Shown here one piece after another: positions 29,409 through 40,283 of a stretch of 64,000 bases of DNA (positions are counted from its first letter, which is position 1; every line of letters begins with the position of its first letter). The notes below the pieces were generated by a model. That model searched no databases and was not told the origin of the DNA. It worked only from the letters and a program-made list of their open reading frames with translations. The stretch covers positions 248,001-312,000 of the forward strand of contig NZ_PDZR01000001.1 in assembly GCF_002891535.1 (NCBI RefSeq), read 5' to 3'. The stretch comes from Methylocella silvestris. Its GTDB lineage: Bacteria; Pseudomonadota; Alphaproteobacteria; Rhizobiales; Beijerinckiaceae. A program made the position numbers and the translations under genes.

Positions 29409-29795
29409 TCAGACGGTTGCCGTTCTCGGGGGGCCTTGTGACGAACGGGGCTCGCGACGTTCGGCGATTGATACGCCCGACGCGATGAAACTCGGCTTTC
29501 GGCTATGAATCGCCGTTGGGAAATTGATCGAGAAATCGCCCGGAAAGAGCGGCGCAAGCGAGGCCAGCGCGCAGAAGACGCAGGCCGAATGGTGGTGAAA
29601 AATTCGAGAGTTGTCCGGGACGCCAGCGGGGGATGATTCAATTCCGCGGCAGATCGGAAACGACGTCAATGCGTCCTCAAACGCCATGCTTCCGGCGATG
29701 ACGCCGAGGAGAAGCGCCTGCAGGACGATCAGCTGCGCAATGGAAACACTGACCACCCTACGCCAAGTCGATTTTCCTGGCTTGAACCGCCTCAT
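29409..29795 (-). CDS. DUF2946-like membrane protein with HHH and CxxC motif
   Basis: 128 residues. One N-terminal membrane helix (about residues 15-38, SIAQLIVLQALLLGVIAGSM) is followed by an exported region with IFHHHSACVFCALASLAPLF (His67-69, Cys72, Cys75). The His-plus-CxxC cluster followed by a hydrophobic run matches small DUF2946-type proteins encoded next to TonB receptors and copper-related genes. It is the first gene of the receptor operon, 41 bp from the receptor start. Metal binding is inferred from residues only. Confidence 0.6.
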   Translation of the reverse strand: MRRFKPGKSTWRRVVSVSIAQLIVLQALLLGVIAGSMAFEDALTSFPICRGIESSPAGVPDNSRIFHHHSACVFCALASLAPLFPGDFSINFPTAIHSRKPSFIASGVSIAERREPRSSQGPPRTATV

Positions 29796-32306
<2,511 letters not shown>

Positions 32307-32448
32307 GTCCGAACTCGACGAGGGCTTGTGCAACCCATTTGGGAAAAGCCGCGCCGGCGCACGCCGGTTCGCGATTGTCTCGACAAGCTGCGTCCGCGGC
32401 TTATCATCGCAGTCGAATCTTCCTCACTTTTGGCGACTAACCCCATCC

Positions 32449-33483
32449 ATGATCGGAAAAATTGCACTCGAGGAGCATTTCGTGTCGGAAGACGCGAAGG
32501 CCTATCTGCCGGCGCTCGGGGTGAGGCCCGAAGTCCAGAAAAGGATCGATGACGGTCTGACCGACGTCGAGAACTATCGGCTTGCGGACATGGACGCGCA
32601 TGGCGTCGAAATTCAGCTCGTGTCGTTGACCGCGGACGGCGTCCAGATGGAGCCTGATCGCGACAAGGCGACGAGGATCGCCAGCCGCGCCAATGATGAA
32701 CTCGCGGAGCGCTTTGTCGCCAGACATCCGACGCGCTTTGCGGGCTTTGCCGCCGTCGCGCTTCAGGACCCGAAAGCTGCGGCGGATGAACTCGAACGCG
32801 CGGTCAGGCAGCTGGGTTTTGTCGGCGCGCTTGCGAATGGCTTCAGCAATGTCGGCGATCGCGATACCGGCGAATATTATGATCTGCGCAAGTTTCTGCC
32901 GTTCTGGGAGCGGGTCGATGATCTCGGGGTTCCATTCTACCTGCACCCGCGCAGTCCGCTCGACTCGCAGCAGATGATCTATGACGGCCACAAGGAGCTC
33001 CTTGGCCCAGCCTGGGCCTTTGGAGTCGAAACAGCGACCCACGCGCTGCGGCTGATCACAAGCGGGCTGTTCGATCGGTTCCCCAAGCTGACGGTCGTCA
33101 TTGGCCATCTTGGCGAAGGCCTTGTTCCCATGATGTGGCGTTTTCAGAATCGCTTCGACTACGCTTCGTTCGGAAGAAGGCTTCAAAAGCCGGTCGCGCA
33201 ATATCTCAAGGATAATTTCTACATCACCACCAGCGGCAATTTTCATACGCCGAGTTTGTTGAACGTCATCACGGAAGTCGGCGCCGATCGCGTGATGTTT
33301 GCGATCGACTATCCCTATGAGCGGACGGACCAGGCGGTTGAATGGTTCGATCATTGTGCGATCAGCGAAGAAGACCGCCAGAAAATCGGACGCCTGAATG
33401 CGATGCGGCTGTTCAAACTCGGTCCTGCGTGCCAGCGAGCCGGTTGGGTCTCGGAAGACAATCTAGGCGCGATCACCGCGTGA
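32449..33483 (+). CDS. Amidohydrolase-2 family decarboxylase (gamma-resorcylate / dihydroxybenzoate decarboxylase type)
   Basis: 344 residues, TIM-barrel amidohydrolase. The N-terminus MIGKIALEEHFV carries the metal ligands Glu8/His10. YLHPRSP near residue 163, VIGHLGEGLVPMMWR near 220 and MFAIDYPYE near 285 supply the other conserved His and Asp. This pattern is that of non-oxidative aromatic decarboxylases acting on resorcylates and dihydroxybenzoates. It is separated by 24 bp from a Tat-exported sulfatase in the same direction, suggesting joint handling of an aromatic compound. The substrate is not determined by sequence. Confidence 0.85.
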   Translation: MIGKIALEEHFVSEDAKAYLPALGVRPEVQKRIDDGLTDVENYRLADMDAHGVEIQLVSLTADGVQMEPDRDKATRIASRANDELAERFVARHPTRFAGFAAVALQDPKAAADELERAVRQLGFVGALANGFSNVGDRDTGEYYDLRKFLPFWERVDDLGVPFYLHPRSPLDSQQMIYDGHKELLGPAWAFGVETATHALRLITSGLFDRFPKLTVVIGHLGEGLVPMMWRFQNRFDYASFGRRLQKPVAQYLKDNFYITTSGNFHTPSLLNVITEVGADRVMFAIDYPYERTDQAVEWFDHCAISEEDRQKIGRLNAMRLFKLGPACQRAGWVSEDNLGAITA

Positions 33484-33507
33484 TATGAAAGATCATGGGA
33501 GATCCGC

Positions 33508-35304
33508 GTGACAGAAAAGTCCGATCGCAGCCGCAATCCGTCACGGCGCGCTGTCGTCGCGTCTGGCGCCGGCCTGATCGGCGCCAATCTTCTGCCCGGC
33601 GCCGCCAGCGCTGACGCGCCGGTGGTTGAGACGTCTGCCTTGCCTCTCGTCGCGCCGGACTCGCCCCCGGGCGGCTACAATATTCTGTTCATACTGGTCG
33701 ATCAGGAGCATTTCTTCGAGGACTGGCCGATGCCCGTTCCCGGCCGGGAATGGATCAAGACGAACGGCGTCACCTTCGCCAATCATCAGGCGGCGTCCTG
33801 CGTCTGCTCGCCGGCACGGTCGACGATCTACACTGGACTGCATATTCAGCACACGGGCATTTTCGACAACGCCAATTCGCTGTGGCAGGCGGATATGTCG
33901 ACGGCGGTGAAGACCATCGGTCATCGCATGAGCGAGCTTGGCTATTATGCGACCTATCAGGGCAAATGGCACCTTAGCGTCAATCTCGATCAGGCCAAGC
34001 ACGCCATCGACGCGCCGTTCAGCAAATACAGGGAGATCATCGAGAGCTACGGTTTCAAGGATTTCTTCGGCGTCGGAGATATCAACGACACGACGCTTGG
34101 CGGCTATAATTTTGACGACACCACCTCGGCTTTCGTCACGCGCTGGCTGCGCACCAAGGGCGAAGAGCTGAGGGAGGCGGGCAAGCCCTGGTATCTTGCG
34201 GTCAATTTCGTCAATCCGCATGACGTCATGTATGTCAATTCAGATCTCCCCGGCGAAACCGTTCAGAGCAAGAACACGGCGATGTCGATCGCCCGGCCGC
34301 CCGCCGACGCAATCTATCAGGCGGAGTGGGATACGCCCTTGCCGGCGACGAGAGGCCAGGCGTTCGATGCGCCGGGGCGCCCGCCCGCGCAGAAAATCTA
34401 TCAGGAAGTCCAGGACGTTCTGGTTGGCGCATGGCCGGACGAAGATCGCCGCTGGCGGCTGCTGCGAAACTATTACTACAACTGCATCCGCGACTGCGAT
34501 CAGCAGGTGGTCCGCGTCCTTGATTCACTCAAAGCCAACGGCATGGACAAGAACACGATCATCGTGTTCACCGCGGATCATGGCGAACTCGGCGGCAATC
34601 ATCAGATGCGCGGCAAGGGCAATTCCGCCTACAGGCAACAGAACCATTTGCCATTGATGATCGTCCATCCCGCCTATCCGGGCGGGCGGACCTGCAAGGC
34701 TGTGACCTCGCAGGTCGATTTGACGCCGACGCTGATGGCTTTGACCGGCGCCGGCGCGGCGAGCCTTGGAACGGCGGGCGCGGGTCTTGTCGGCCGCGAT
34801 TTCTCGAAGCTCTTGACCGCGCCGGAGAAGGCGGGCTTCGAGTCCCTGCGGCCGGGGTCACTGTACAATTACAACATGCTGTCGTTTCAGGATGCGAAAT
34901 GGGCTCTCAAAATGGACGTTTTTTTGAAGCGCTCGGACATGCCGATGGCGCAAAAAATCGCGACGCTGTTGAAAGAGGAGCCGGATTTCCACAATCGCTG
35001 CGCGATCCGCAGCGTCTTCGACGGGCGCTACCGCTTTAGCCGCTATTTCTCGCCGTTGGCTTTCAACACGCCGGCGCGTCTTGAGGATCTTTTCGCTAAA
35101 AACGACCTCGAACTCTATGATCTTCAGGAGGACGAAGAAGAGGTCAATAATCTGGCGGCGAACCCGAAGACCAACGCCGATTTGATTATGGCGATGAATG
35201 AAAAGCTCAACGCCCGGATCGCGGAAGAAGTTGGCGCGGACGAGGGCGCCTTCTTGCCATTGCGGGACGGCAAGTGGCGTTTCCCGAGCGCCAGCGAGCG
35301 GTAG
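33508..35304 (+). CDS. Tat-exported sulfatase
   Basis: 598 residues from GTG 33508 behind a GGGAGAT site. The signal RNPSRRAVVASGAGLIG is a twin-arginine signal ending near ASA (residue 35). The alkaline-phosphatase-like fold starts NILFILVDQEHFF (metal Asp). The sulfatase signature is CSPARSTIYTG, with Cys100 the residue normally converted to formylglycine. FTADHGELGGNH adds the second metal-binding set near 355. It hydrolyses sulfate esters in the periplasm. The activating formylglycine-generating enzyme is not in this window. Confidence 0.9.
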   Translation: MTEKSDRSRNPSRRAVVASGAGLIGANLLPGAASADAPVVETSALPLVAPDSPPGGYNILFILVDQEHFFEDWPMPVPGREWIKTNGVTFANHQAASCVCSPARSTIYTGLHIQHTGIFDNANSLWQADMSTAVKTIGHRMSELGYYATYQGKWHLSVNLDQAKHAIDAPFSKYREIIESYGFKDFFGVGDINDTTLGGYNFDDTTSAFVTRWLRTKGEELREAGKPWYLAVNFVNPHDVMYVNSDLPGETVQSKNTAMSIARPPADAIYQAEWDTPLPATRGQAFDAPGRPPAQKIYQEVQDVLVGAWPDEDRRWRLLRNYYYNCIRDCDQQVVRVLDSLKANGMDKNTIIVFTADHGELGGNHQMRGKGNSAYRQQNHLPLMIVHPAYPGGRTCKAVTSQVDLTPTLMALTGAGAASLGTAGAGLVGRDFSKLLTAPEKAGFESLRPGSLYNYNMLSFQDAKWALKMDVFLKRSDMPMAQKIATLLKEEPDFHNRCAIRSVFDGRYRFSRYFSPLAFNTPARLEDLFAKNDLELYDLQEDEEEVNNLAANPKTNADLIMAMNEKLNARIAEEVGADEGAFLPLRDGKWRFPSASER

Positions 35305-35440
35305 GGACCAGCCATTTGATGGTTTGGCCGGCGCGGGCTCAAGCCGCCGGAGCGGCTAAAACGGGTCAAGCGCGGAGAAATTCGGCCCGCGCGCGTGGCG
35401 CGGACCGTTTCGCACTGCAGAGCGCAGTATGCGCCGCAGG

Positions 35441-35830
35441 CTACATAATCGCCTGTCCCGACCCGTAGTAGTCGTCAACCCGCTTTCCGTAGCCGGTCGA
35501 CCAGTCGGGCGACTCATTTGCCGCAAACGCCGGGCCTTCCTTCAGACGCTCTGCGGCGACATTGACGACGTAGCCGCCCATCTGTTCGTCATAATGAAGA
35601 ACGTTCCAGGGAAGGGGATGATAATCCTCGCCGATGCCGAGGAAGCCGCCAAAAGACATTACGGCGTAGGCTACCCTTCCGGATTGCTTGTCGATCATGA
35701 CGTCATGGATAGATCCCAGGGAGTCGCCGGCTGAATTGTAGACATTCGTGCCGTTGACTTTGCTGGCTGCGATCAAACTGGCCGTTTCCGACTCGGCGAG
35801 ATCGGTCCGCGGCGTGTCAAACTGTCCCAT
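35441..35830 (-). CDS. PRC-barrel domain protein
   Basis: 129 residues, no signal peptide. The PRC-barrel core runs from ASKVNGTNVYNSAGDSLGSI through HDVMIDKQSGRVAYAVMSFG to GIGEDYHPLPWNVL, then an acidic/aromatic tail ends SPDWSTGYGKRVDDYYGSG. PRC-barrel proteins of this small type are common stress-related proteins in Hyphomicrobiales with no defined activity. A GGAGG site sits 5 bp before the ATG. The longer open frame upstream is Arg-rich and was rejected. Monocistronic. Confidence 0.85.
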   Translation of the reverse strand: MGQFDTPRTDLAESETASLIAASKVNGTNVYNSAGDSLGSIHDVMIDKQSGRVAYAVMSFGGFLGIGEDYHPLPWNVLHYDEQMGGYVVNVAAERLKEGPAFAANESPDWSTGYGKRVDDYYGSGQAIM

Positions 35831-36008
35831 ATTGCCTCCATCTTGTTGGTCGTTCGATGGAAGGCGAACGGACGCGCGACGAAATCGTTCGCGCCGCGCT
35901 CTAGCGTGTTCGGAAGTTTTTTTGCAGGCCCGCTGCCTATCTTCGCGGCTTGAGCGCATGCAAACGAATAGTCTGCGCTTGCGCCGACAATGCGCGAGGC
36001 GGGGCGGT

Positions 36009-36605
36009 TTACCGCCCCGCCTTCTCAATTTCCGGAAGCAGAGTCTTGGCGACATCGGCCTCCGAAATCGGGCCGACAAACCGATAGGCCACGGTTCCGT
36101 CGCCCTTGATCACAAAAGTTTCCGGAACGCCATAGACGCCGAGGTCGATCGCCGTGCGGCCTTTCTCGTCGGCGCCGATCGTCGCGTAAGGATTGCCGAG
36201 CTTGCCAAGAAAAGTCCGGACATTGTCCGGCGCGTCCTTATAGGCGAGGCCGACGAGGCGCACGCCCTGATCCTTCAGCGCCGCATTGTCGGCGATGCGC
36301 GTCAGCACCGGATGCTCTTCGCGGCAGGGCACGCACCAGGAGGCGAACACATTGAGGACGGTGACATGCCCCTGCCGCAGATCGGCGTCGCTAAAGCCGT
36401 CGGCGCGGGGAAGGCCCTGGACGCCGGGCAGGGCGAAGGCTGGAACCTGCCGTCCGACAAGGGCAGAGGGCAGGCGCGAGGCGTCGCCTGCAAACAGCCG
36501 CAGCAAGAACAGCCCGGTGAGCGCGGCGAACAAAAGCAGCGGCAGGAACACCAGCCATGAGCGCCGTTTCCTGGGCGCGACCGTGGGATGATCGGTCGAC
36601 GTCAT
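36009..36605 (-). CDS. ccmG: Cytochrome c maturation thiol:disulfide oxidoreductase CcmG (DsbE)
   Basis: 198 residues. One N-terminal membrane anchor (about residues 17-38) holds a periplasmic thioredoxin domain with active site WCVPC at 90-94, the family loop GVYGVPETFVI with cis-Pro, and the acidic GEE-like motif region REEHPVL. It reduces apocytochrome c Cys residues before haem attachment. ATG overlaps the ccmD stop (ATGA). Last gene of the reverse ccmC-ccmD-ccmG group. Confidence 0.95.
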   Translation of the reverse strand: MTSTDHPTVAPRKRRSWLVFLPLLLFAALTGLFLLRLFAGDASRLPSALVGRQVPAFALPGVQGLPRADGFSDADLRQGHVTVLNVFASWCVPCREEHPVLTRIADNAALKDQGVRLVGLAYKDAPDNVRTFLGKLGNPYATIGADEKGRTAIDLGVYGVPETFVIKGDGTVAYRFVGPISEADVAKTLLPEIEKAGR

Positions 36606-36766
36606 TGCGCGGGACGCTCGGGATCGTTAGCGCGCTGAGGAAAGCGCGCCAGCGCCCGCTTCAAACTGGCATAATCGATGAGGATGGACAGGATCATCGC
36701 GCCGATGACGACAAAGCCGAGGGCGTAGGCTGCGACGATGTAGAGGAAATGCGGGTCCTGCGTCAT
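36602..36766 (-). CDS. ccmD: Haem exporter protein CcmD
   Basis: A 54-residue protein. It starts MTQDPHFLYIVAAYALGF, with one membrane helix (about residues 8-29), then IDYASLKRALARF and a charged tail. The DPH-F-Y-I-AAYA start and the single helix followed by basic residues are the CcmD pattern. CcmD holds CcmC and CcmE together in the haem-handling complex. It overlaps ccmC and ccmG by ATGA on both sides, which strongly supports the call despite the small size. Confidence 0.9.
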   Translation of the reverse strand: MTQDPHFLYIVAAYALGFVVIGAMILSILIDYASLKRALARFPQRANDPERPAQ

Positions 36767-37542
36767 CGCGCCGTCCCGAGCGAGGCGGGCGCGGAAAATT
36801 CGCTGCGATCGGCGTCCGCCGTCTGGATGGACAGCCGCCGCAGGCGCCGGCGCAAAATTTCATTGCGGATCGCCATGATATGCAGCGTCAAAAACAGCAG
36901 AGTGAACGCCAGCGCCATGACGAGCAGCGGCCAAAGCATCGAGCCCGCGATCGCCGGCCCGCCGAGCCGGAACACGGAGGCCGGCTGGTGCAGCGTGTTC
37001 CACCAATCGACCGAGAATTTGATGATCGGAATATTGACCGCGCCGACGAGGGTGAAAATGGCCGCCGCCCGCGCCGCCTTGCCGGGATCCTCGATCGTGC
37101 GCCAGAGCGCGACAAGGGCGAGATAGATCAGGAACAGCACGAGCACGGAGGTCAGCCGCGCGTCCCAGACCCACCAGGCGCCCCACATCGGCTTGCCCCA
37201 CAGCGAGCCGGTGACGAGACAAAGAAAAGTGAAGCCCGCGCCGAGCGGCGCCGCGGCCTTTTGCGCCGCGTCGGCGAGCGGATGGCGCCAGACCAGACTG
37301 CCAAGCGCGGCGAAGGTCATCGTCACATAGATGAACATCGACAGCCAGGCGGCAGGCACATGCAGATACATGATGCGGACGGTTTCGCCCTGCTGATAAT
37401 CGGCCGGCGCGACGAACCATGCGAGATAAAGGCCAACACCCAAAAGCGCGCCCGTCAGCGTGGCGAGTATCGGCGTCGCGACGCGGGCCGCCGCCAGGAA
37501 GTTTGTCGGATTGGCGTAATTCCGCATGTCTTTCCATCGCAC
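36763..37542 (-). CDS. ccmC: Haem-handling protein CcmC
   Basis: 259 residues, six membrane helices. The WWD-type motif MWGAWWVWDARLTS is at about 119-132. Conserved His residues lie in MYLHVPAAW (about 61) and WWNTLHQPAS, which ligate haem in this family. CcmC loads haem onto CcmE in the periplasm. The start at 37542 (MRWKDMRNYA) has an alternative Met six codons in. Unlike the common ccmABCDG order, it is separated from ccmB by about 1.3 kb. Confidence 0.95.
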   Translation of the reverse strand: MRWKDMRNYANPTNFLAAARVATPILATLTGALLGVGLYLAWFVAPADYQQGETVRIMYLHVPAAWLSMFIYVTMTFAALGSLVWRHPLADAAQKAAAPLGAGFTFLCLVTGSLWGKPMWGAWWVWDARLTSVLVLFLIYLALVALWRTIEDPGKAARAAAIFTLVGAVNIPIIKFSVDWWNTLHQPASVFRLGGPAIAGSMLWPLLVMALAFTLLFLTLHIMAIRNEILRRRLRRLSIQTADADRSEFSAPASLGTAR

Positions 37543-37999
37543 TGGCGCGATCAGGCGGATTAGCCATCCCGGACGATCGCGAGGAACTCTCTATTCCGCC
37601 CTCTCTCGAAACGCAATTGCCGGCCTTCGGCGGGCTGTTCCCGCGCGGCTCGCCTCGATTTTCGTGGAGGGGGAAAGCGCTACCTTGAGCGCAGCTTTGA
37701 AATGGCTGCGGCTTATGAAAATATCCAAATCATTATAAGGAGCGGAACTTCATGGAAGATCGCCGCGCATCCATCACGCTAGAGTCCAATCCGTCGCATC
37801 GCTTTGCGACGACGAGGATTTGAGGCGGCTCGACGGAGGCGTCAGGAATGAGGGCTCCTAGGCGTCAACGTTGACCGCCTCAAATTCTTATTTTTTGCGG
37901 GCGCGCTGGGCGGTCGGGCGGTTTCAGCCCCTTCAAAGCATCGACGCCAAGCGCCAATGGAAAGCGGACCGACGGCGATCAACGAAATTAAATGACTGC
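37543..37999. other. Intergenic region upstream of ccmC
   Basis: 457 bp between ccmC and the Gly-rich protein gene. A forward 23-codon ORF (37752-37823, starting MEDRRASITLESN) follows a strong AAGGAGCGG ribosome-binding site, but has no recognisable content; it may be a leader-like remnant. No reverse-strand gene is supported. The ccmC promoter must lie here unless transcription reads through from ccmAB. Confidence 0.4.
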
Positions 38000-38692
38000 C
38001 TAGCGGCGCCCTCCAAATCCACCGGCCCCGCCGCGTCCCTCGGCGTCGCCAAATTCGCCGTCGCCGCGGCCATCGCCGAAGCCGCCGGCGCCGCGGTGAT
38101 CCGCGAAGCCGCCTTCGGCATGGCGCTCGCCGCCCTCGGCGCCAGCGCCATAGGCCGCGCCGCCGCTCCAGCTTCCGCCGGCCGCCGCGGCGCCCGAGCT
38201 GGAGCTCCATCCCTCGCCGCCGGGACCGGAATAATAGCCGCCGCCGACCGCAGCCCCCGCGCCGCCGCTGTAGGGTTGGCCATAGGTCGTTCCCGCTCCG
38301 TTGTAATAGGGCCCCGTCGCGCCGCCGCCCAGGACGGCGTCGGCGCCAATGATGCTGGCTGCGGTCTCCTCGCCGGCCTGCCAGGCGTCCCGACGCCCGC
38401 CGCCGGCGCCGCCAGCCTGTCCGCCTGAGCCGCCAACGGCGGCGCCGGCGTGATATTCGCCGCTTTCGGCGCCGCCCGCCCGGAAGCCGCCGCCTTCGGC
38501 GCCCGCGGCTCCCCCATTGAAGCAGCCTGAGCGGCCAGCTCCGCCGAACCCGCCTGCGCCGCCCGCGCCGCCAAACCCGCCGCCTCTGCCGCCGCCGTGA
38601 AAGCTGCCCTCAAAAGCGTCGACGGATGTCGCCGCGCCGAGAGACAGCGCGAGGGACAATAGGATTGCGCCGGCGTTGAGACTGCGATTCAT
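38000..38692 (-). CDS. Gly-rich secreted protein of unknown function
   Basis: 230 residues. A signal peptide (MNRSLNAGAILLSLALSLG...DAF, cut near residue 27) is followed by a very Gly/Ala-rich chain with GGxGG and GGAGG runs, Tyr-containing GPYYNGAGTTYGQPY and GGGYYSGPG, and an Arg end GGFGGRR. One Cys. The composition suggests an extended surface or matrix protein. A TGAGGG site lies 8 bp before ATG. It sits inside what would be the ccm operon and has a likely promoter of its own at 38786. No homologue could be named. Confidence 0.6.
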   Translation of the reverse strand: MNRSLNAGAILLSLALSLGAATSVDAFEGSFHGGGRGGGFGGAGGAGGFGGAGRSGCFNGGAAGAEGGGFRAGGAESGEYHAGAAVGGSGGQAGGAGGGRRDAWQAGEETAASIIGADAVLGGGATGPYYNGAGTTYGQPYSGGAGAAVGGGYYSGPGGEGWSSSSGAAAAGGSWSGGAAYGAGAEGGERHAEGGFADHRGAGGFGDGRGDGEFGDAEGRGGAGGFGGRR

Positions 38693-38785
38693 GGTTAAAA
38701 CCCTCAAGACAGAGCAATTTGGAGCAAGGTGCTCCGGATTGATGCGCTTGAGACCTGAAGGCTCTGCAAAATCAAAGACTAAAAT

Positions 38786-38791
38786 TGTCAA
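38786..38791 (-). promoter_or_regulatory. Perfect -35-like TTGACA upstream of the Gly-rich gene
   Basis: On the reverse strand TTGACA occurs about 95 bp before the Gly-rich protein start, within an AT-rich stretch in the spacer after ccmB. The -10 region 17 bp on is a poor match, so sigma-70 use is uncertain. Confidence 0.3.
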
Positions 38792-38823
38792 TGAGCGGAC
38801 GAATGCTGCGCGGTCTGGCCTTG

Positions 38824-39543
38824 CTATTCGCTCATCTGGCGCAATGCCGCCGCCGCGGCGATCGGCGCCCCGACCAGCGCGAGGAGGCTGATTGCGGCAA
38901 GAATCAAAAAGGGCGGCGCGGCCGGCGCGGGCGAGACTGCTGCTCCAGCCGCCGCGGCGGCGACGCCAAAAATGAGCGCCGGCGCGCAGAAAGGCAAAAT
39001 CAGCACCGGCAGCAAAAGGCCGCCGCGGCGCAGGCTGACCGTCAGCGCCGCGCCGATCGCGCCGATCAGCGTCAGAGCCGGGGTGCCGATCATGAGCGAG
39101 AGCGCGACGCTCCACAGCTGACCCGCCGGCATCGCCAGCATCAAGCCGAAAAAAGGCGCCGCGGCGACGAGCGGAAGCCCGGTGACGAGCCAATGGGCGA
39201 GGCATTTGACGAGCACGATCAGTTCGAGCGGCGCCTTGCTCATCAAGAGAAGATCGAGCGAGCCGTCGTCGTGATCGGACTGGAACAGCCGATCGAGGCC
39301 GAGCAGGGTCGCGAGCAGGGCGGCGATCCACAGCATGGAGGGCGCGATGCGGCCGAGCAAGGCGAGATCGGGGCCGACCGCGAAGGGCGTCAGCACGACG
39401 AGCATCAGGAAGAAGACGACGCCGAGACTGCCGCCGCCGCCGATGCGCCGGCCGATCCGCAATTCGCGTATAAAAAGCGCGCGAAGCGGCGAGCGCGGCG
39501 CGGCTTCGCCTTCCGCTGCGGGGGCGGTCGCGCCGACGCTCAA
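38824..39543 (-). CDS. ccmB: Haem exporter ABC permease CcmB
   Basis: 239 residues with six predicted membrane helices, starting PLRALFIRELRIGRRIGGGG. The family landmarks GSLDLLLMSKAPLELIVLVKCLAHW and the C-terminal SLLALVGAPIAAAAALRQ are present. It forms the membrane part of the CcmAB transporter that releases holo-CcmE from CcmC. The start codon is TTG, overlapping the ccmA stop (TTGA), which argues for coupling and explains the unusual start. Confidence 0.93.
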   Translation of the reverse strand: MSVGATAPAAEGEAAPRSPLRALFIRELRIGRRIGGGGSLGVVFFLMLVVLTPFAVGPDLALLGRIAPSMLWIAALLATLLGLDRLFQSDHDDGSLDLLLMSKAPLELIVLVKCLAHWLVTGLPLVAAAPFFGLMLAMPAGQLWSVALSLMIGTPALTLIGAIGAALTVSLRRGGLLLPVLILPFCAPALIFGVAAAAAGAAVSPAPAAPPFLILAAISLLALVGAPIAAAAALRQMSE

Positions 39544-40148
39544 GCGGCTGCTCCCAGCGACAATTCGCGCGCCGGCAGATCGAGACGGGCATGAGTCGAG
39601 GCGACGACAAGGCCGCCGGTCAAAAGATGCGCAGCGATGACCGACAGGATCAGCGCTTGCGAAGCCGTGTCGAGCGCCGTCGTCGGCTCGTCGAGAAGCC
39701 AGATCGGGCGGCGCGCGACAAGCAGCCTGGCGAGGGCGGCGCGGCGCTTCTGCCCGGCGGAGAGATAGGCCGCCGGAAGATCGGCGACATGGCGGAGGCC
39801 AAGGGAATCGAGCGCCGCATAGGGCTCGAGGCCGCCGCGTCCGAGGTCAAGCAGGGCGGCGAAAAATTCAAGATTTTCGGCGGCGGTGAGCGAATTCTTG
39901 AGCGCGTCGGCGTGGCCGATATAATGCGCCTGTTCGGCGATGCTCTCTTCGGATGAGGGGCTCAACGCCAGCGCGCCCGAAGCTAGCGGCACGAGGCCGG
40001 CGAGCGCGCGCAGCAGCGTCGATTTGCCGGCGCCGTTGCGGCCCGTGACGATGAGCATTTCTCCAGCGTCGACGGTAAAATCGAGATTGCGAAGAATGGT
40101 GCGGCCGCCGCGTTCAATGGTCAGGCGCGATGCCGAAATCCGCATCAT
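39540..40148 (-). CDS. ccmA: Haem exporter ABC ATPase CcmA
   Basis: 202 residues. Walker A GRNGAGKSTLLRAL is near residue 36. The Q-loop region has LSPSSEESIAEQAHYIGH, the signature is LSAGQKRRAALARLL, and Walker B with D-loop is LLDEPTTALDTASQ. The small single-domain ABC fits CcmA. It hydrolyses ATP for CcmE release. Two adjacent Met codons (40148, 40145) are possible starts. It lies divergent from acnA, 135 bp away. Confidence 0.95.
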   Translation of the reverse strand: MMRISASRLTIERGGRTILRNLDFTVDAGEMLIVTGRNGAGKSTLLRALAGLVPLASGALALSPSSEESIAEQAHYIGHADALKNSLTAAENLEFFAALLDLGRGGLEPYAALDSLGLRHVADLPAAYLSAGQKRRAALARLLVARRPIWLLDEPTTALDTASQALILSVIAAHLLTGGLVVASTHARLDLPARELSLGAAA

Positions 40149-40283
40149 AAAGCGTCCTCATATCGCACAAATTGCTTAGGCGAACTGTCTAGCATCCGCA
40201 TAGCTCTCAGCGTACATATTCCCTATAAGCCCTCCGGCTTTTCCCTTTTCCTGTTCTCGTCCGACGTGCGGAGAAAAATGCTC

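Noticed and set aside
37752-37823. 23-codon ORF with strong AAGGAG site, possible leader peptide
   Set aside because: No downstream forward gene to control and no motif; recorded only inside the intergenic entry.
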